This document shows, in pieces, positions 1-7,136 of a stretch of DNA of 64,000 nt. Each line of letters opens with the position of its first letter. The first letter of the stretch is position 1. The notes beneath the pieces were generated by a model. That model saw only the letters and a program-made list of their open reading frames with translations. It ran no database searches and was not told the DNA's origin. Made by a program: the position numbers and the translations under genes. Source of the stretch: AP-15 sp035538335 (lineage in GTDB: Bacteria > Pseudomonadota > Alphaproteobacteria > ATCC43930 > CGMCC-115725); assembly GCA_035538335.1 (NCBI GenBank), contig DATLKN010000050.1:1-64000 (forward strand), in the 5' to 3' direction.

Positions 1-335
1 TTCATGCCGGCGGCGACCGCCTTCGCGCCTTCGCGCACGATCGCCTGCGCCAGGACCGTCGCCGTCGTGGTGCCGTCGCCGGCCTGGTCGCTCGTCTTCG
101 AGGCGACCTCGCGCACCATCTGCGCGCCCATGTTCTCGAACCGATCGGCGAGCTCGATCTCCTTGGCGACCGTCACGCCGTCCTTGGTGATGCGCGGCGC
201 GCCCCAGGATTTGTCAAGCACGACGTTTCGCCCCTTGGGGCCGAGCGTGACCTTGACCGCGTTTGCGAGAATGTCGATGCCGCGCAACAGGCTGTCGCGC
301 GCGTCGCCGTCAAATCTGACTTCTTTGGCAGCCAT
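1..335 (-). CDS. groEL: Chaperonin GroEL (Hsp60), N-terminal part only
   Basis: This is the first ~111 residues of the 60-kDa chaperonin, which folds proteins in an ATP-driven double-ring chamber in the cytoplasm; the rest lies beyond the left edge. The start MAAKEVRFDG, the TLGPKGRNVVLDK segment and the ATP-phosphate-binding GDGTT at residues 86-90 (Asp87 is the catalytic Asp in E. coli numbering) are diagnostic. A GGAGAGGGACC stretch precedes the ATG at 333-335. It lies 16 nt downstream of groES on the same strand, the normal groES-groEL operon. The identification is certain; only completeness is limited by the window. Confidence 0.97.
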   Translation of the reverse strand, partial: MAAKEVRFDGDARDSLLRGIDILANAVKVTLGPKGRNVVLDKSWGAPRITKDGVTVAKEIELADRFENMGAQMVREVASKTSDQAGDGTTTATVLAQAIVREGAKAVAAGM

Positions 336-351
336 GGTCCCTCTCCTGTGG

Positions 352-666
352 CTAAGCGGCTTGCTTTACGGCGGCGGCCCGATCGAGGACGCCCATGATG
401 TCGGATTCCTTCATGATCATGAGGTCTTCGCCATCGAGCTTGACCTCGGTTCCCGACCACTTCCCGAAGAGCACGCGATCGCCGGCCTTGACATCGAGCG
501 GGTGCAGCGTGCCGGCCTCGTCGCGCGCGCCCGGCCCGACGGCGACGACCTCGCCCTCCATCGGCTTTTCCTGCACCGTGTCGGGGATGAAGATCCCGCC
601 GGAGGTTTTCGTTTCCGGCTCGACACGGCGGATCAGGACGCGGTCCTGCAATGGACGCAGTTTCAT
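352..666 (-). CDS. groES: Co-chaperonin GroES (Hsp10)
   Basis: GroES caps the GroEL ring during ATP-dependent folding. The 104-residue protein is of normal family length and begins MKLRPLQDRVLIRRVE, with the mobile-loop region ETKTSGGIFIPDTVQEKP at about residues 18-35 and the closing LMIMKESDIMGVLD. The ATG at 664-666 is preceded by a clear GAGGAG ribosome-binding site (674-679). It is the first gene of the groES-groEL operon. The CIRCE-like operator and heat-shock-type promoter just upstream imply repression by HrcA and induction by heat. Confidence 0.98.
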   Translation of the reverse strand: MKLRPLQDRVLIRRVEPETKTSGGIFIPDTVQEKPMEGEVVAVGPGARDEAGTLHPLDVKAGDRVLFGKWSGTEVKLDGEDLMIMKESDIMGVLDRAAAVKQAA

Positions 667-701
667 TTATGGTCTCCTCGGACCCGAATTTATGCGACGG
701 T

Positions 702-728
702 TTGGCAGTCTCGGATCGAGAGTGCCAG
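702..728 (-). promoter_or_regulatory. CIRCE-like operator (HrcA binding site) of groESL
   Basis: TTGGCAGTC, nine spacer bases, then GAGTGCCAG. Each arm matches the CIRCE consensus TTAGCACTC-N9-GAGTGCTAA at 7 of 9 positions and the spacer is exactly nine. It lies in the groES leader, 36 nt from the start codon, just after the predicted transcription start, where CIRCE normally blocks or destabilises the transcript. Known for the family: HrcA binds CIRCE and needs GroE for activity, giving feedback control. Confidence 0.8.
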
Positions 729-740
729 CGCTCGTACTCT

Positions 741-769
741 ACATGGCGCAGCGGATCAACGAATACAAG
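741..769 (-). promoter_or_regulatory. Sigma-32-type promoter of groESL
   Basis: On the minus strand, CTTGTAT (763-769), a 14-nt spacer and CGCCATGT (741-748) resemble the heat-shock consensus CTTGAAA / CCCCATNT (5 of 7 and 6 of 7 defined positions). The predicted transcription start near 734 falls directly before the CIRCE-like site. Position and combination support it; no transcript data. Confidence 0.6.
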
Positions 770-1001
770 AGAAACGGCAATATTTTTTCAGTTTTCAACA
801 CGCGGCATGTTGCTCAGGCCGCTGTTTCCAATATAATTATCGTGCTTTTTCTTATCTCCTCGTCAGCAGCTGTGCCGAATTTTATCCGGACCGCGGTATG
901 CGTGAAGTCGATCGATCCGCAGAAATCTGCGAGCGGACATGAGAGGCGGCCGTGATGCCCCGGCCCGTCAAAAGACAAGGCCCCGGTGAACAAAAAGGCT
1001 T

Positions 1002-1036
1002 TAGGCTCGGCCTAGGCTCAGGATAGGCTCTAAAAT
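1002..1036 (+). promoter_or_regulatory. Three helically phased TAGGCTC repeats followed by a -10-like hexamer
   Basis: TAGGCTC occurs exactly at 1002-1008, 1013-1019 and 1024-1030, a perfect 11-bp period (about one helical turn). TAAAAT at 1031-1036 directly follows and resembles a -10 box (TATAAT). No -35 box is evident, so an activator on the repeats is plausible. The array lies 84 nt upstream of the putative selenoprotein gene at 1114 and is the best candidate for its promoter. Function is inferred from spacing only. Confidence 0.4.
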
Positions 1037-1113
1037 CAGTGTGGTGTGCTAGGTTTCCATGGCGCATCATGCGGCACGAACAGAGGCAAAAATGTCAAGT
1101 AATGGAGCAGGTT

Positions 1114-1731
1114 ATGAGTGATATTGTCAAGCTGGAGATCTTCTCCGACTATGTCTGACCCTGGTGCTATCTCAGTACCGTGCGTATTGAAAAGCTGAAG
1201 GGCGCGTTCGAGATCGAAACCGAGCTGGTGCATTTCCCGCTGCATCCGGAGACGCCGTCGGAGGGGCGCTCGCTCGCCGATCTTTATGCCGGGCGCGGTC
1301 TCGACCCGGAAGCGTTGTACCAGCGCATGAAGGGGCTGATGGACGCCGAAGGGCTGCCCTACGGCCGGCGCACCCACACCTACAACAGCCGGCTCGCGCA
1401 GGAATTGGGCAAATGGGCCGACACCGTGCCGGGCGGCGCGGCGTTGCACGACGCGCTCTACCGCGCCTATTTCGTCGAGGCGCGCAACATCGGCGATCCC
1501 GAGATCCTGGTCGATGTCGCCGAGAAGGCGGGGCTTTCGGGCGAGGCGGCGCGCGAGGTCATCGCCTCGCGCCGCTTCAAGGACGCGGTCGACGAGGATT
1601 GGGCGAAATCGCGCGCCTACGGCGTCACCGGCGTCCCGACCTTCGTCGCCGCCCGCTATGCCGTCGTCGGCGCGCAGCCCTACGAGGTGTTGACGCAGCT
1701 GCTCGAAAACGCCGGCGCGCAGCGCCGCTGA
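1114..1731 (+). CDS. DsbA/FrnE-family thioredoxin-fold oxidoreductase, putative selenoprotein (Sec15)
   Basis: If the TGA at 1156-1158 is read as selenocysteine, the gene gives a 205-residue DsbA-superfamily (FrnE-like) dithiol oxidoreductase. The N-terminus reads IFSDYV-U-PWCYLSTVRIEKL, where the family normally has C-P-W-C; U15 and Cys18 would form the redox pair. The rest is intact: the helical insert, and the cis-proline loop GVTGVPTF with Pro175. Start ATG 1114 has GGAG at 1104-1107; an in-frame ATG at 1102 is an alternative. No signal peptide, so cytoplasmic. A hairpin fitting the bacterial SECIS model lies downstream of the TGA. The alternative is a single nonsense mutation, but it hits exactly the residue Sec replaces in such folds and 190 further codons show no decay. 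No sel genes are in the window. Confidence 0.8.
1156..1158 (+). other. In-frame TGA at the redox-active position, predicted selenocysteine codon
   Basis: Codon 15 of the DsbA/FrnE-like frame: TAT GTC TGA CCC TGG TGC TAT. It replaces the first Cys of the C-P-W-C motif while the second Cys (TGC, codon 18) is kept. TGC/TGT to TGA at exactly this residue is the usual signature of a bacterial selenoprotein. Confidence 0.75.
1172..1190 (+). promoter_or_regulatory. Candidate bacterial SECIS hairpin
   Basis: TCAGTAC (1172-1178) pairs with GTATTGA (1184-1190), seven pairs including one G-U, around the five-base loop CGTGC (1179-1183). Twenty bases separate the TGA from the loop and the second loop base is G; as I recall it, the bacterial model wants 16-37 nt, a loop of 3-14 nt and a G in the first two loop positions. 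The stem is coded with AGT, CGT and ATT, unusual choices against the GC-ending codons of neighbouring genes, as expected if RNA structure is selected. SelB would bind it. Confidence 0.6.
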
Positions 1732-1747
1732 CCAAACTTCCCTGCTG

Positions 1748-1834
1748 TCATTGCGAGCGAAGCGAAGCAATCCCGAGGTAGGCAGGGCTCGTCCGGCCGG
1801 GATTGCTTCGTCGCTGCGCTCCTCGCAATGACGA
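1748..1834 (+). repeat. Palindromic intergenic repeat (REP-like), copy 1
   Basis: Inverted arms: tcattgcgagcgaagcgaag at the left and a matching run ending gcaatgacga at the right, with a short loop between, so the transcript can form a long hairpin. It lies between the convergent ends of the selenoprotein gene and the acyl-CoA-dehydrogenase-like gene, where it could also act as a bidirectional transcription stop. Other copies are at 4626, 8264, 16549 and 20575. Confidence 0.8.
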
Positions 1835-1862
1835 AATCGCCGGCAGACTCGAACGAGCCTGC

Positions 1863-3020
1863 TCAGAAGAACACGGCCGGCGGGTTGCCGAGCAATACCT
1901 GGCCGATCGCCTCGAAATGCGCGTCGCGCGACTGGATCTGCTGCGACAGCGTGTGGATGTCGCGAAAGCGGCGCTCGAACGGGCTCTGCGGGAAGATCGC
2001 ATCGACCCCGGCCGCCTTGTAGGCGTAGTCGGCGACCGCGATCGCGCTCGCAATCGCGTTGACGCCGGCGAGCCGCACCCGCGCGCGCTCGGCAATCGAG
2101 ATCGGCGCCTCGGCCCCGGCCCGCTGGTAGATCTCGCCGACCGTCTCGACGAGATAGGCGCGGGCGGAGCCGAGCTTTGCTTCAGCCCGCGCCACCTCGG
2201 CCTGTACCACCGCATTGTCGGCGAGCCGCACCATGCCGCGCGGCGTCTTCTCTTGGGCGAGCGCGGCAAAGGCGTCGAGCATGCCGCGCGCGATGCCGAG
2301 CGCGACGCTCGAAATGCCGACCGAATAGAGCGTCTGCTGCGGAAAGGCGTAGAGCGCGCCGGGCTCAAGCCGCGTCTCGGGCTCTTCGCGGGTGCTCGTA
2401 AAAGCCTCGGAGACGAACAGGTCATCGACCTCGTAGGAATCCGACGCGGTGCCGCGCAGCCCGATCGTGTGCCAGGTATCGAGGAGCGTTGCCTGTTCTA
2501 TCGGGAAGAGCCAGGTCAGCGCCGCCAGCCGGCCGTATTTGTTGAGGCGCGGCATGCCGTCCCTTTCGATGACGGTGCCGTGCGCGCCGATCCAGCTTGC
2601 GTGCCGGCAGCCGCTCGCGAAGTTCCACCGCCCGGTCACGCGATAGCCGCCCGGCACCGCGACCCCGCGCGACTCGTTGGGCGGGCCCCAGGCGATTGTC
2701 GAGCGCGGGTCGCCGAAGATCGCGCGCGCGATCTCGGGGTCGAGATAGGGGGCGATCAGCGCCGTGCTGTTGGCGATCGAGACGCACCACGAGACCGAGG
2801 CGTCGTGCCGCGCCAATTCCTCGAGCGCGAGGACGAGCGTCTGCGGCGCGACCTCGTCGCCGCCGCAGGAGCGCGGCAGCAGCATGCGGAAGAGCCGCGC
2901 ATCGTGCAGCTGTGTGAGGAGCGGCTCCGGGATGCGCCGGGTCGCCTCGATCGTCGGCGCTGCGGCGGCGATCGCCGGCCCCAGCGCGCACGCCTTCGAC
3001 AGCGCCTCGGCGTCGGTCAT
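1863..3020 (-). CDS. Acyl-CoA dehydrogenase-family flavoprotein (possible flavin monooxygenase type)
   Basis: A 385-residue member of the acyl-CoA dehydrogenase fold, with the N-terminal helical domain (RIPEPLLTQLHDARLFRMLL), the middle beta domain (VPGGYRVTGRWNFASGCRHA, about 118-137) and the C-terminal helical bundle. Such proteins with FASG-type middle domains include two-component flavin-dependent hydroxylases (HsaA, DszC type) as well as dehydrogenases, so the substrate is open. The ATG at 3018-3020 overlaps the amidase stop by 4 nt (ATGA), so the two are translationally coupled, hinting that the amidase product or a related compound is its substrate. I see no reductase partner next to it. 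Confidence 0.82.
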   Translation of the reverse strand: MTDAEALSKACALGPAIAAAAPTIEATRRIPEPLLTQLHDARLFRMLLPRSCGGDEVAPQTLVLALEELARHDASVSWCVSIANSTALIAPYLDPEIARAIFGDPRSTIAWGPPNESRGVAVPGGYRVTGRWNFASGCRHASWIGAHGTVIERDGMPRLNKYGRLAALTWLFPIEQATLLDTWHTIGLRGTASDSYEVDDLFVSEAFTSTREEPETRLEPGALYAFPQQTLYSVGISSVALGIARGMLDAFAALAQEKTPRGMVRLADNAVVQAEVARAEAKLGSARAYLVETVGEIYQRAGAEAPISIAERARVRLAGVNAIASAIAVADYAYKAAGVDAIFPQSPFERRFRDIHTLSQQIQSRDAHFEAIGQVLLGNPPAVFF

Positions 3021-4579
3021 GTCGCCTCGCGTTCCAGGTTCGGCGGGCGGCGGGCCTTCGTCGCCTGCTCGAAGGCGTAGGCGAGGCGCAGCAGCGTCGG
3101 CTCGCTCCACGCCCGCCCGGTGAAAGTCGCGCCATAGGAGACCTCGATCCCTTCGCCGACCGCGATGAACCCGGCCGGCACCTGCACGCTCGGATAGCCG
3201 GCCTTGGCGGCGATCGCGGCGCCCTGGTTGGCGGGGAAGAGGACGGCGTCGAGCCGGTGGCGGTCGAGATAGGCGTCGAGCCCGACATCGCGCGCGCTTT
3301 TCAAATCCATCGCGCGGGCCGCCCGGTATTCGATCTCGCCGAGGTCGCCCGCAGTCTCCTCGGCGGCGAGAAAGACATCCTGGCCGAAGCGCAAGGCGCG
3401 CTCCGCATTCGCCTCGTTGAAGGCGATGATGTCGGCGAGCGTGCGCATCGGCGTGTTCCTTGCCCAGTCGCGCAGATAGGCGTTGAGGCCCGCCTTCAGC
3501 TCATAGACGAAGACGATCGGCAAGCGGCTGCGCTGGTTGAATTCGGGGCTCCAGCGGTTGCGGTTGAGGATCGCGATCTCGGCGCCGGGGCCGCCGAGCC
3601 AGGCGCGGCTCGCGATATTGCCGCGCACGACCGTGGCGCCGAGCTCCTCGATGGCGGCGATTGCTTGTTGCATGACCTGCGCCGCCGGCGCGGGGAGCGG
3701 CCCGTAATAGACGTCGTTGCCGGGGTCGGCGGGGTCGCTCGGCACGCCGATGCGGGCGCCCTTCAGCCCGTCCTTGTCGAGGAACCGGGTGTAGTCGGCG
3801 GGGCGCTGCAACGCCTCGGTCGCGGCGTCGAGCGGGTCGGGCGCGGCAAGCACATTCAACAGGATCGCCGCGTCGCGCACCGTGCGCGAAAGCGGCCCGG
3901 CGGTGTCCTGGCTCGCCGCGATCGGGATGATGCCGGCGCGGCTGATGAGGCCCACCGTCGGCTTCACGGTGACGACGCCGTTCTGGTTCGCCGGCGACAA
4001 GAGCGAGCCCGAGGTCTCGGTGCCGATCGCGGCGGCGACATAGCCGGCGGCGACCGCAACCGCCGAGCCCGACGACGAACCGCCGGGCGGGAAGAGCGGC
4101 ATGCCGTTTTCGTCGAGCAGCGGGCAATAGGGGTTTCTGACCTGGCCGCCCAGCGAGCTGTAGCCGGCCGGCATGCCGACGGCGAGGATGTTGGCGAACT
4201 CGGTGAGGTTGGTCTTGCCGAGGATGACGGCGCCTGCCTCTCGCAATAATCGGACGACCGTCGCGTCGCGGTTCGCGCCGGCTTCGGCGAGCGCCAGCGA
4301 CCCCGCCGTCGTCTGCTGGCCGTCCGCCGTCGCGATGTTGTCCTTGACGAGGATCGGGATTCCTTCGAGCGGCCGCCTTTTCTGCGGCTTGGCGGCATCG
4401 ATCGCGGCGGCGATCGCGAGCGCTTCTCCATTCGTCTGCCGCACCGCGTTGAGCGAGGGGCCGGCGCGGTCGAAGGCCGCGATGCGCGCGAGCGCGGCCG
4501 CGGCGAGCCCGCTCGCCGTGATCCCGCCGGCAGCGAGCGCCGCCCCGAGCTCCTCGATCGTCGCTTCCTCGACGCGCAT
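3017..4579 (-). CDS. Amidase-signature family hydrolase
   Basis: A 520-residue amidase of the Ser-cis-Ser-Lys family, which hydrolyses amides to acid plus ammonia. The triad is visible: Lys79 in VKDN, cis-Ser168 in GGSSSGSA and nucleophile Ser192 in GTETSGS; the 24-residue spacing of the serines is the family norm. Length is typical. No signal peptide, so probably cytoplasmic. It is the first gene of a two-gene operon with the coupled flavoprotein at 1863-3020. It lacks GatB/GatC partners, and the catabolic context argues against GatA of tRNA amidation. Substrate unknown. Confidence 0.9.
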   Translation of the reverse strand: MRVEEATIEELGAALAAGGITASGLAAAALARIAAFDRAGPSLNAVRQTNGEALAIAAAIDAAKPQKRRPLEGIPILVKDNIATADGQQTTAGSLALAEAGANRDATVVRLLREAGAVILGKTNLTEFANILAVGMPAGYSSLGGQVRNPYCPLLDENGMPLFPPGGSSSGSAVAVAAGYVAAAIGTETSGSLLSPANQNGVVTVKPTVGLISRAGIIPIAASQDTAGPLSRTVRDAAILLNVLAAPDPLDAATEALQRPADYTRFLDKDGLKGARIGVPSDPADPGNDVYYGPLPAPAAQVMQQAIAAIEELGATVVRGNIASRAWLGGPGAEIAILNRNRWSPEFNQRSRLPIVFVYELKAGLNAYLRDWARNTPMRTLADIIAFNEANAERALRFGQDVFLAAEETAGDLGEIEYRAARAMDLKSARDVGLDAYLDRHRLDAVLFPANQGAAIAAKAGYPSVQVPAGFIAVGEGIEVSYGATFTGRAWSEPTLLRLAYAFEQATKARRPPNLEREAT

Positions 4580-4625
4580 CGCTAGTGTCCCGGTTCCGAA
4601 GTTCGACGGATCAGATAAGAGGCGG

Positions 4626-4715
4626 TCATTGCGAGGAGCCCGCAGGGCGACGCGGCAATCCCGAAGGGGCTTGGCACTTCACTGACAAGATTGCTTCGCT
4701 GCGCTCGCAATGACA
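4626..4715 (+). repeat. REP-like palindromic repeat, copy 2 (near-identical to copy 4)
   Basis: Ninety bases starting tcattgcgaggagcccgcag and ending cgctcgcaatgaca. The unit at 16549-16638 has the same length with two differences by eye. Similarity continues upstream (ggttccgaa at 4592 and at 16515, both 34 nt before the unit). Both copies sit directly upstream of the start of a minus-strand gene (amidase here, RND pump there), so they may affect leader transcripts. Confidence 0.85.
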
Positions 4716-4795
4716 GATCCCCTTTTGATCGCACGAACTTTAGGCTCACCACACTAGCGGCCCCTCCGTGGCCCTCGCCCAGCCCCCGCCCTAAC

Positions 4796-4819
4796 CCTCC
4801 CCCGCATGCGGGGGAGGGA
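4796..4819 (+). repeat. 24-bp perfect palindrome in a C/G-rich repeat
   Basis: CCCTCCCCCGCA followed directly by its reverse complement. It sits in a run of cccgcc/ggggag sequence (about 4766-4870) between the divergent amidase and MFS genes and resembles other C-rich intergenic repeats here (19791-19914, 23079-23216). It could form a very stable hairpin. No other function seen in the 4716-5012 gap apart from the MFS ribosome-binding site. Confidence 0.65.
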
Positions 4820-5012
4820 ATGGGAGGGGGTACGCGGGGAGAGGAAGAATCCCGCGGCGAAGCCATGGGAGGGGGCGGCACCCCGGAATGACGGTGTTGC
4901 GTGCGTAGGCGTGGCCTCCCGATTGCACCTGTGCTTCGATCAAGGCGGTGATTCGATCGAACCCGCGCTTCGATCAAAGCGCGGCGCGGCGAAGGGGGTC
5001 AAGGGGCGAGGA

Positions 5013-6290
5013 ATGGCGGAACGGGCGGATCGCGGGCAGCGCCGGGCCGTCCGGCACAATTGGCTGATCCTCGGCGGCGCCTTTGCCACCTTCGCGCTGG
5101 CGATGGCGCTGATGCAGTCCTACCCGGTCTTTCTGCTCGCCTATATCGAGGCGTTCGGCTGGAGCCGGGCGGAGACCTCGGTCGCATTCTCCGTGGCGCA
5201 GCTCGTCGCCGGCATGGGCTCGCCGCTCGTCGGCGCGCTCGTCGACCGGCTGGGGCCGCGCCGCCTGATGCTGCTCGGCGGCGCCCTGTTGATGCTGGGG
5301 GCGGCCGGCAATTCCGCGGTCTCGGCATTGTGGCAGGTCGTCGTGCTCTATGGCGTGGTGATGACGACGGGCGCGAGCTGCCTCGGCCTCGTCGTCTTCG
5401 CACCGCTCTTGTCGCGGCATTTCGTGCGCCGGCGCGGCATGGCGGTGGCGATCCTGCAATCGGCGAACGGGTTCGGGCGGGCGGTGGCGACGCCGTCGGC
5501 GCAGCTCCTGATCTCCGGCTTCGGCTGGCGCGGCGCCTACCTCGCGGAAGGCGCGCTCGTCGCGGTATTGCTTCTGCCGCTGGCGAGCCTCTTCCGCCGG
5601 CCGGAGCCGGAATCGGGTCATGCCGCGCTGGCCCCGGCGAGCGCGGCGGCGGCCGCCGCCCGCCCGCCCTCGGCCAGCTGGTCGCTCGCGCAGGCGGCGA
5701 AGACGCGCGAGTTCTGGCTGCTTTTCGCGGTCTACCTCTTCACCGGCATCGGCAGCTTTCTCGTCTCGCTGCACCAGCTCGCCTTCGCCGTCTCGATGGG
5801 GTTCGACAAGCTGTACGCCGCGGGTGTGCTCGGCTTCGGCGCCGCGCTGTCGGTCATCGGCATCATCTTTATCGGCAGCCTGTCGGATTACATCGGCCGC
5901 GAATTGGCGGCGCTCTTTTCCTACGCGGTCTCGATCCTCGGCACCCTTTGCGCCCTCTTCATATCGGGGCCGCATGACGGCGTTCTGCTGTGGCTCTTTT
6001 CCTCGCTCTTCGGGCTGACCTGGGGGGCGCGCGGGCCCGCGATCACCGCCAAGACCGCCGACCTCTTTCCCGGCCGCCAGCTCGGGCGGATCCTCGGCGT
6101 CATCACGATCGGCAGCGGCATCGGCTCGGCGCTCGGCGCCTTGTCGGCCGGCGTCATCTTCGACCTCTCGGGCAGCTACCGGCTCGCCTTCATCCTGTCG
6201 ATCGCCGCCTATTGCTGCGGCGGTCTCGCGCTCTGGGTCTTGCGACGGCCGAGGAGGAGCGCGCCCGCTAGAGATGGAGGTTGCCGCTGA
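5013..6290 (+). CDS. Major facilitator superfamily transporter
   Basis: A 425-residue inner-membrane carrier with about 12 hydrophobic segments. The MFS loop motif between TM2 and TM3 appears as GALVDRLGPRRLM, and a long charged/alanine-rich loop near residues 190-220 separates the halves. The second-half counterpart is GSLSDYIGRELAA. The pattern is like monocarboxylate or oxalate/formate-type MFS members, but the substrate cannot be read. The ATG at 5013 was chosen because AAGGGGCGAGG lies just before it and the family's cytoplasmic N-terminus starts there; upstream in-frame codons translate repeat DNA. Its 3' end overlaps the convergent gene 6268-7074 by 23 nt. Confidence 0.88.
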   Translation: MAERADRGQRRAVRHNWLILGGAFATFALAMALMQSYPVFLLAYIEAFGWSRAETSVAFSVAQLVAGMGSPLVGALVDRLGPRRLMLLGGALLMLGAAGNSAVSALWQVVVLYGVVMTTGASCLGLVVFAPLLSRHFVRRRGMAVAILQSANGFGRAVATPSAQLLISGFGWRGAYLAEGALVAVLLLPLASLFRRPEPESGHAALAPASAAAAAARPPSASWSLAQAAKTREFWLLFAVYLFTGIGSFLVSLHQLAFAVSMGFDKLYAAGVLGFGAALSVIGIIFIGSLSDYIGRELAALFSYAVSILGTLCALFISGPHDGVLLWLFSSLFGLTWGARGPAITAKTADLFPGRQLGRILGVITIGSGIGSALGALSAGVIFDLSGSYRLAFILSIAAYCCGGLALWVLRRPRRSAPARDGGCR

Positions 6291-7074
6291 ACGCCAGATT
6301 GAAGGTCGCGGCGGTGACGTCGGTCGAGACGCTGATGCTGCCGGTGCCCGTAGCCTTCGAAAAGGCTCCACTCGAGGACGAATCGACGACGTAGGTGGAC
6401 GTCAATTCGACCTTGTCGGTGGCATTCCCGATGTTGCAGGCCTCTCCCTGCACGTCGAGGACGAGGCTCCCTTTCGAACTCTTCGGCGGCGTCAGTGTGA
6501 TCTGGGCGAAGGCGTTGCCGCAGTTGCCGCCGAAGCCGTTCGACGTCAACGATCCCGAATCGAGAACGAGTTGCGCCGAGAGATTGTAAGCGCCCAACGA
6601 GGCGCCGGCGGTCTGGCCGCCGAACACGATCTTCGACTCCCCGCTGCCCGTGGCGGTGATGCAGAACTGATTTGTATTGCAGCTCTTGCCGCTCGCGGAA
6701 CCGCTCGCCCAGGACTCGACCCAGCCCTGCGTGTGAGGCAACGCGGCAGTATTCGCGCTTATGATTTGGCCGCCGGCGCCGGAGCTGAAGAGCTCGTCCT
6801 GGAAACCGGAACCGTACGACGCGCCGCTCAAACCGGAGAACCCGGCGCCTGTCACGGTGCCGTCCCCGGTCGTGGCGTTCCCCCCGCCCCAGACGCCAGA
6901 CCACGTGCTCGCCGCCGTGCCGTCTCCGGTCGTGGCGGACTCCGCGCTCGCCGCCGTGCCGTCCGCGGTCGTGTCGTCGCCGGCGCCCCAGCCGGCGGCC
7001 CCCGGGCTTGCTGCCATACCGAGCGTCAGGCCGGTGCCCAAAAGCAATGCCGCAACCCGCCTGCCCGGTCGCAT
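6268..7074 (-). CDS. Secreted protein of unknown function with DGT repeats
   Basis: A 268-residue protein I do not recognise. It has a Sec signal peptide (MRPGRRVAALLLG..., cleavage probably after ASPGAAG), then a low-complexity N-terminal part in which T-T-x-D-G-T is repeated three times, and a Gly/Ser/Thr-rich domain with four cysteines in pairs (CNTNQFC; NCGNAF...EACN) that may form disulfides. The predicted mature protein is probably periplasmic or extracellular beta-sheet. The start was set at the second Met (7074), which has GGAGGGG at good distance; an ATG at 7089 is also possible. It overlaps the MFS gene tail to tail by 23 nt. Confidence 0.6.
   Translation of the reverse strand: MRPGRRVAALLLGTGLTLGMAASPGAAGWGAGDDTTADGTAASAESATTGDGTAASTWSGVWGGGNATTGDGTVTGAGFSGLSGASYGSGFQDELFSSGAGGQIISANTAALPHTQGWVESWASGSASGKSCNTNQFCITATGSGESKIVFGGQTAGASLGAYNLSAQLVLDSGSLTSNGFGGNCGNAFAQITLTPPKSSKGSLVLDVQGEACNIGNATDKVELTSTYVVDSSSSGAFSKATGTGSISVSTDVTAATFNLAFSGNLHL
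6856..6985 (-). repeat. Degenerate tandem repeat inside the secreted-protein gene
   Basis: gtgccgtc followed by a ggtcgtg run recurs at 6857, 6917 and 6956 (60- and 39-nt steps) and encodes the T-T-x-D-G-T motifs of the gene at 6268-7074. The uneven spacing suggests slippage or duplication within the coding region. Confidence 0.55.
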
Positions 7075-7136
7075 CGCCGCCCCCTCCATGTGCTCCGATC
7101 TACCAAAAGTAAAGAAATGCTACCGGAAATGCAAGA

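Noticed and set aside
1156..1158. Simple nonsense mutation (pseudogene) for the oxidoreductase
   Set aside because: Not excluded, but the exact Cys position, the intact remaining frame and the hairpin make Sec the better reading.
1163..1179. An alternative hairpin (GGTGCT / AGTACC) right after the TGA
   Set aside because: Only about ten bases separate the TGA from its loop (ATCTC), and the loop has no G; it fits the SECIS model worse than the hairpin at 1172-1190, with which it competes.
1036..1770. Minus-strand open frame opposite the selenoprotein gene
   Set aside because: It is the antisense shadow of a well-conserved protein and has no ribosome-binding site or recognisable domain.
3017..4579. 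GatA subunit of glutamyl-tRNA amidotransferase
   Set aside because: No gatB or gatC nearby, and it is coupled to a catabolic flavoprotein gene.
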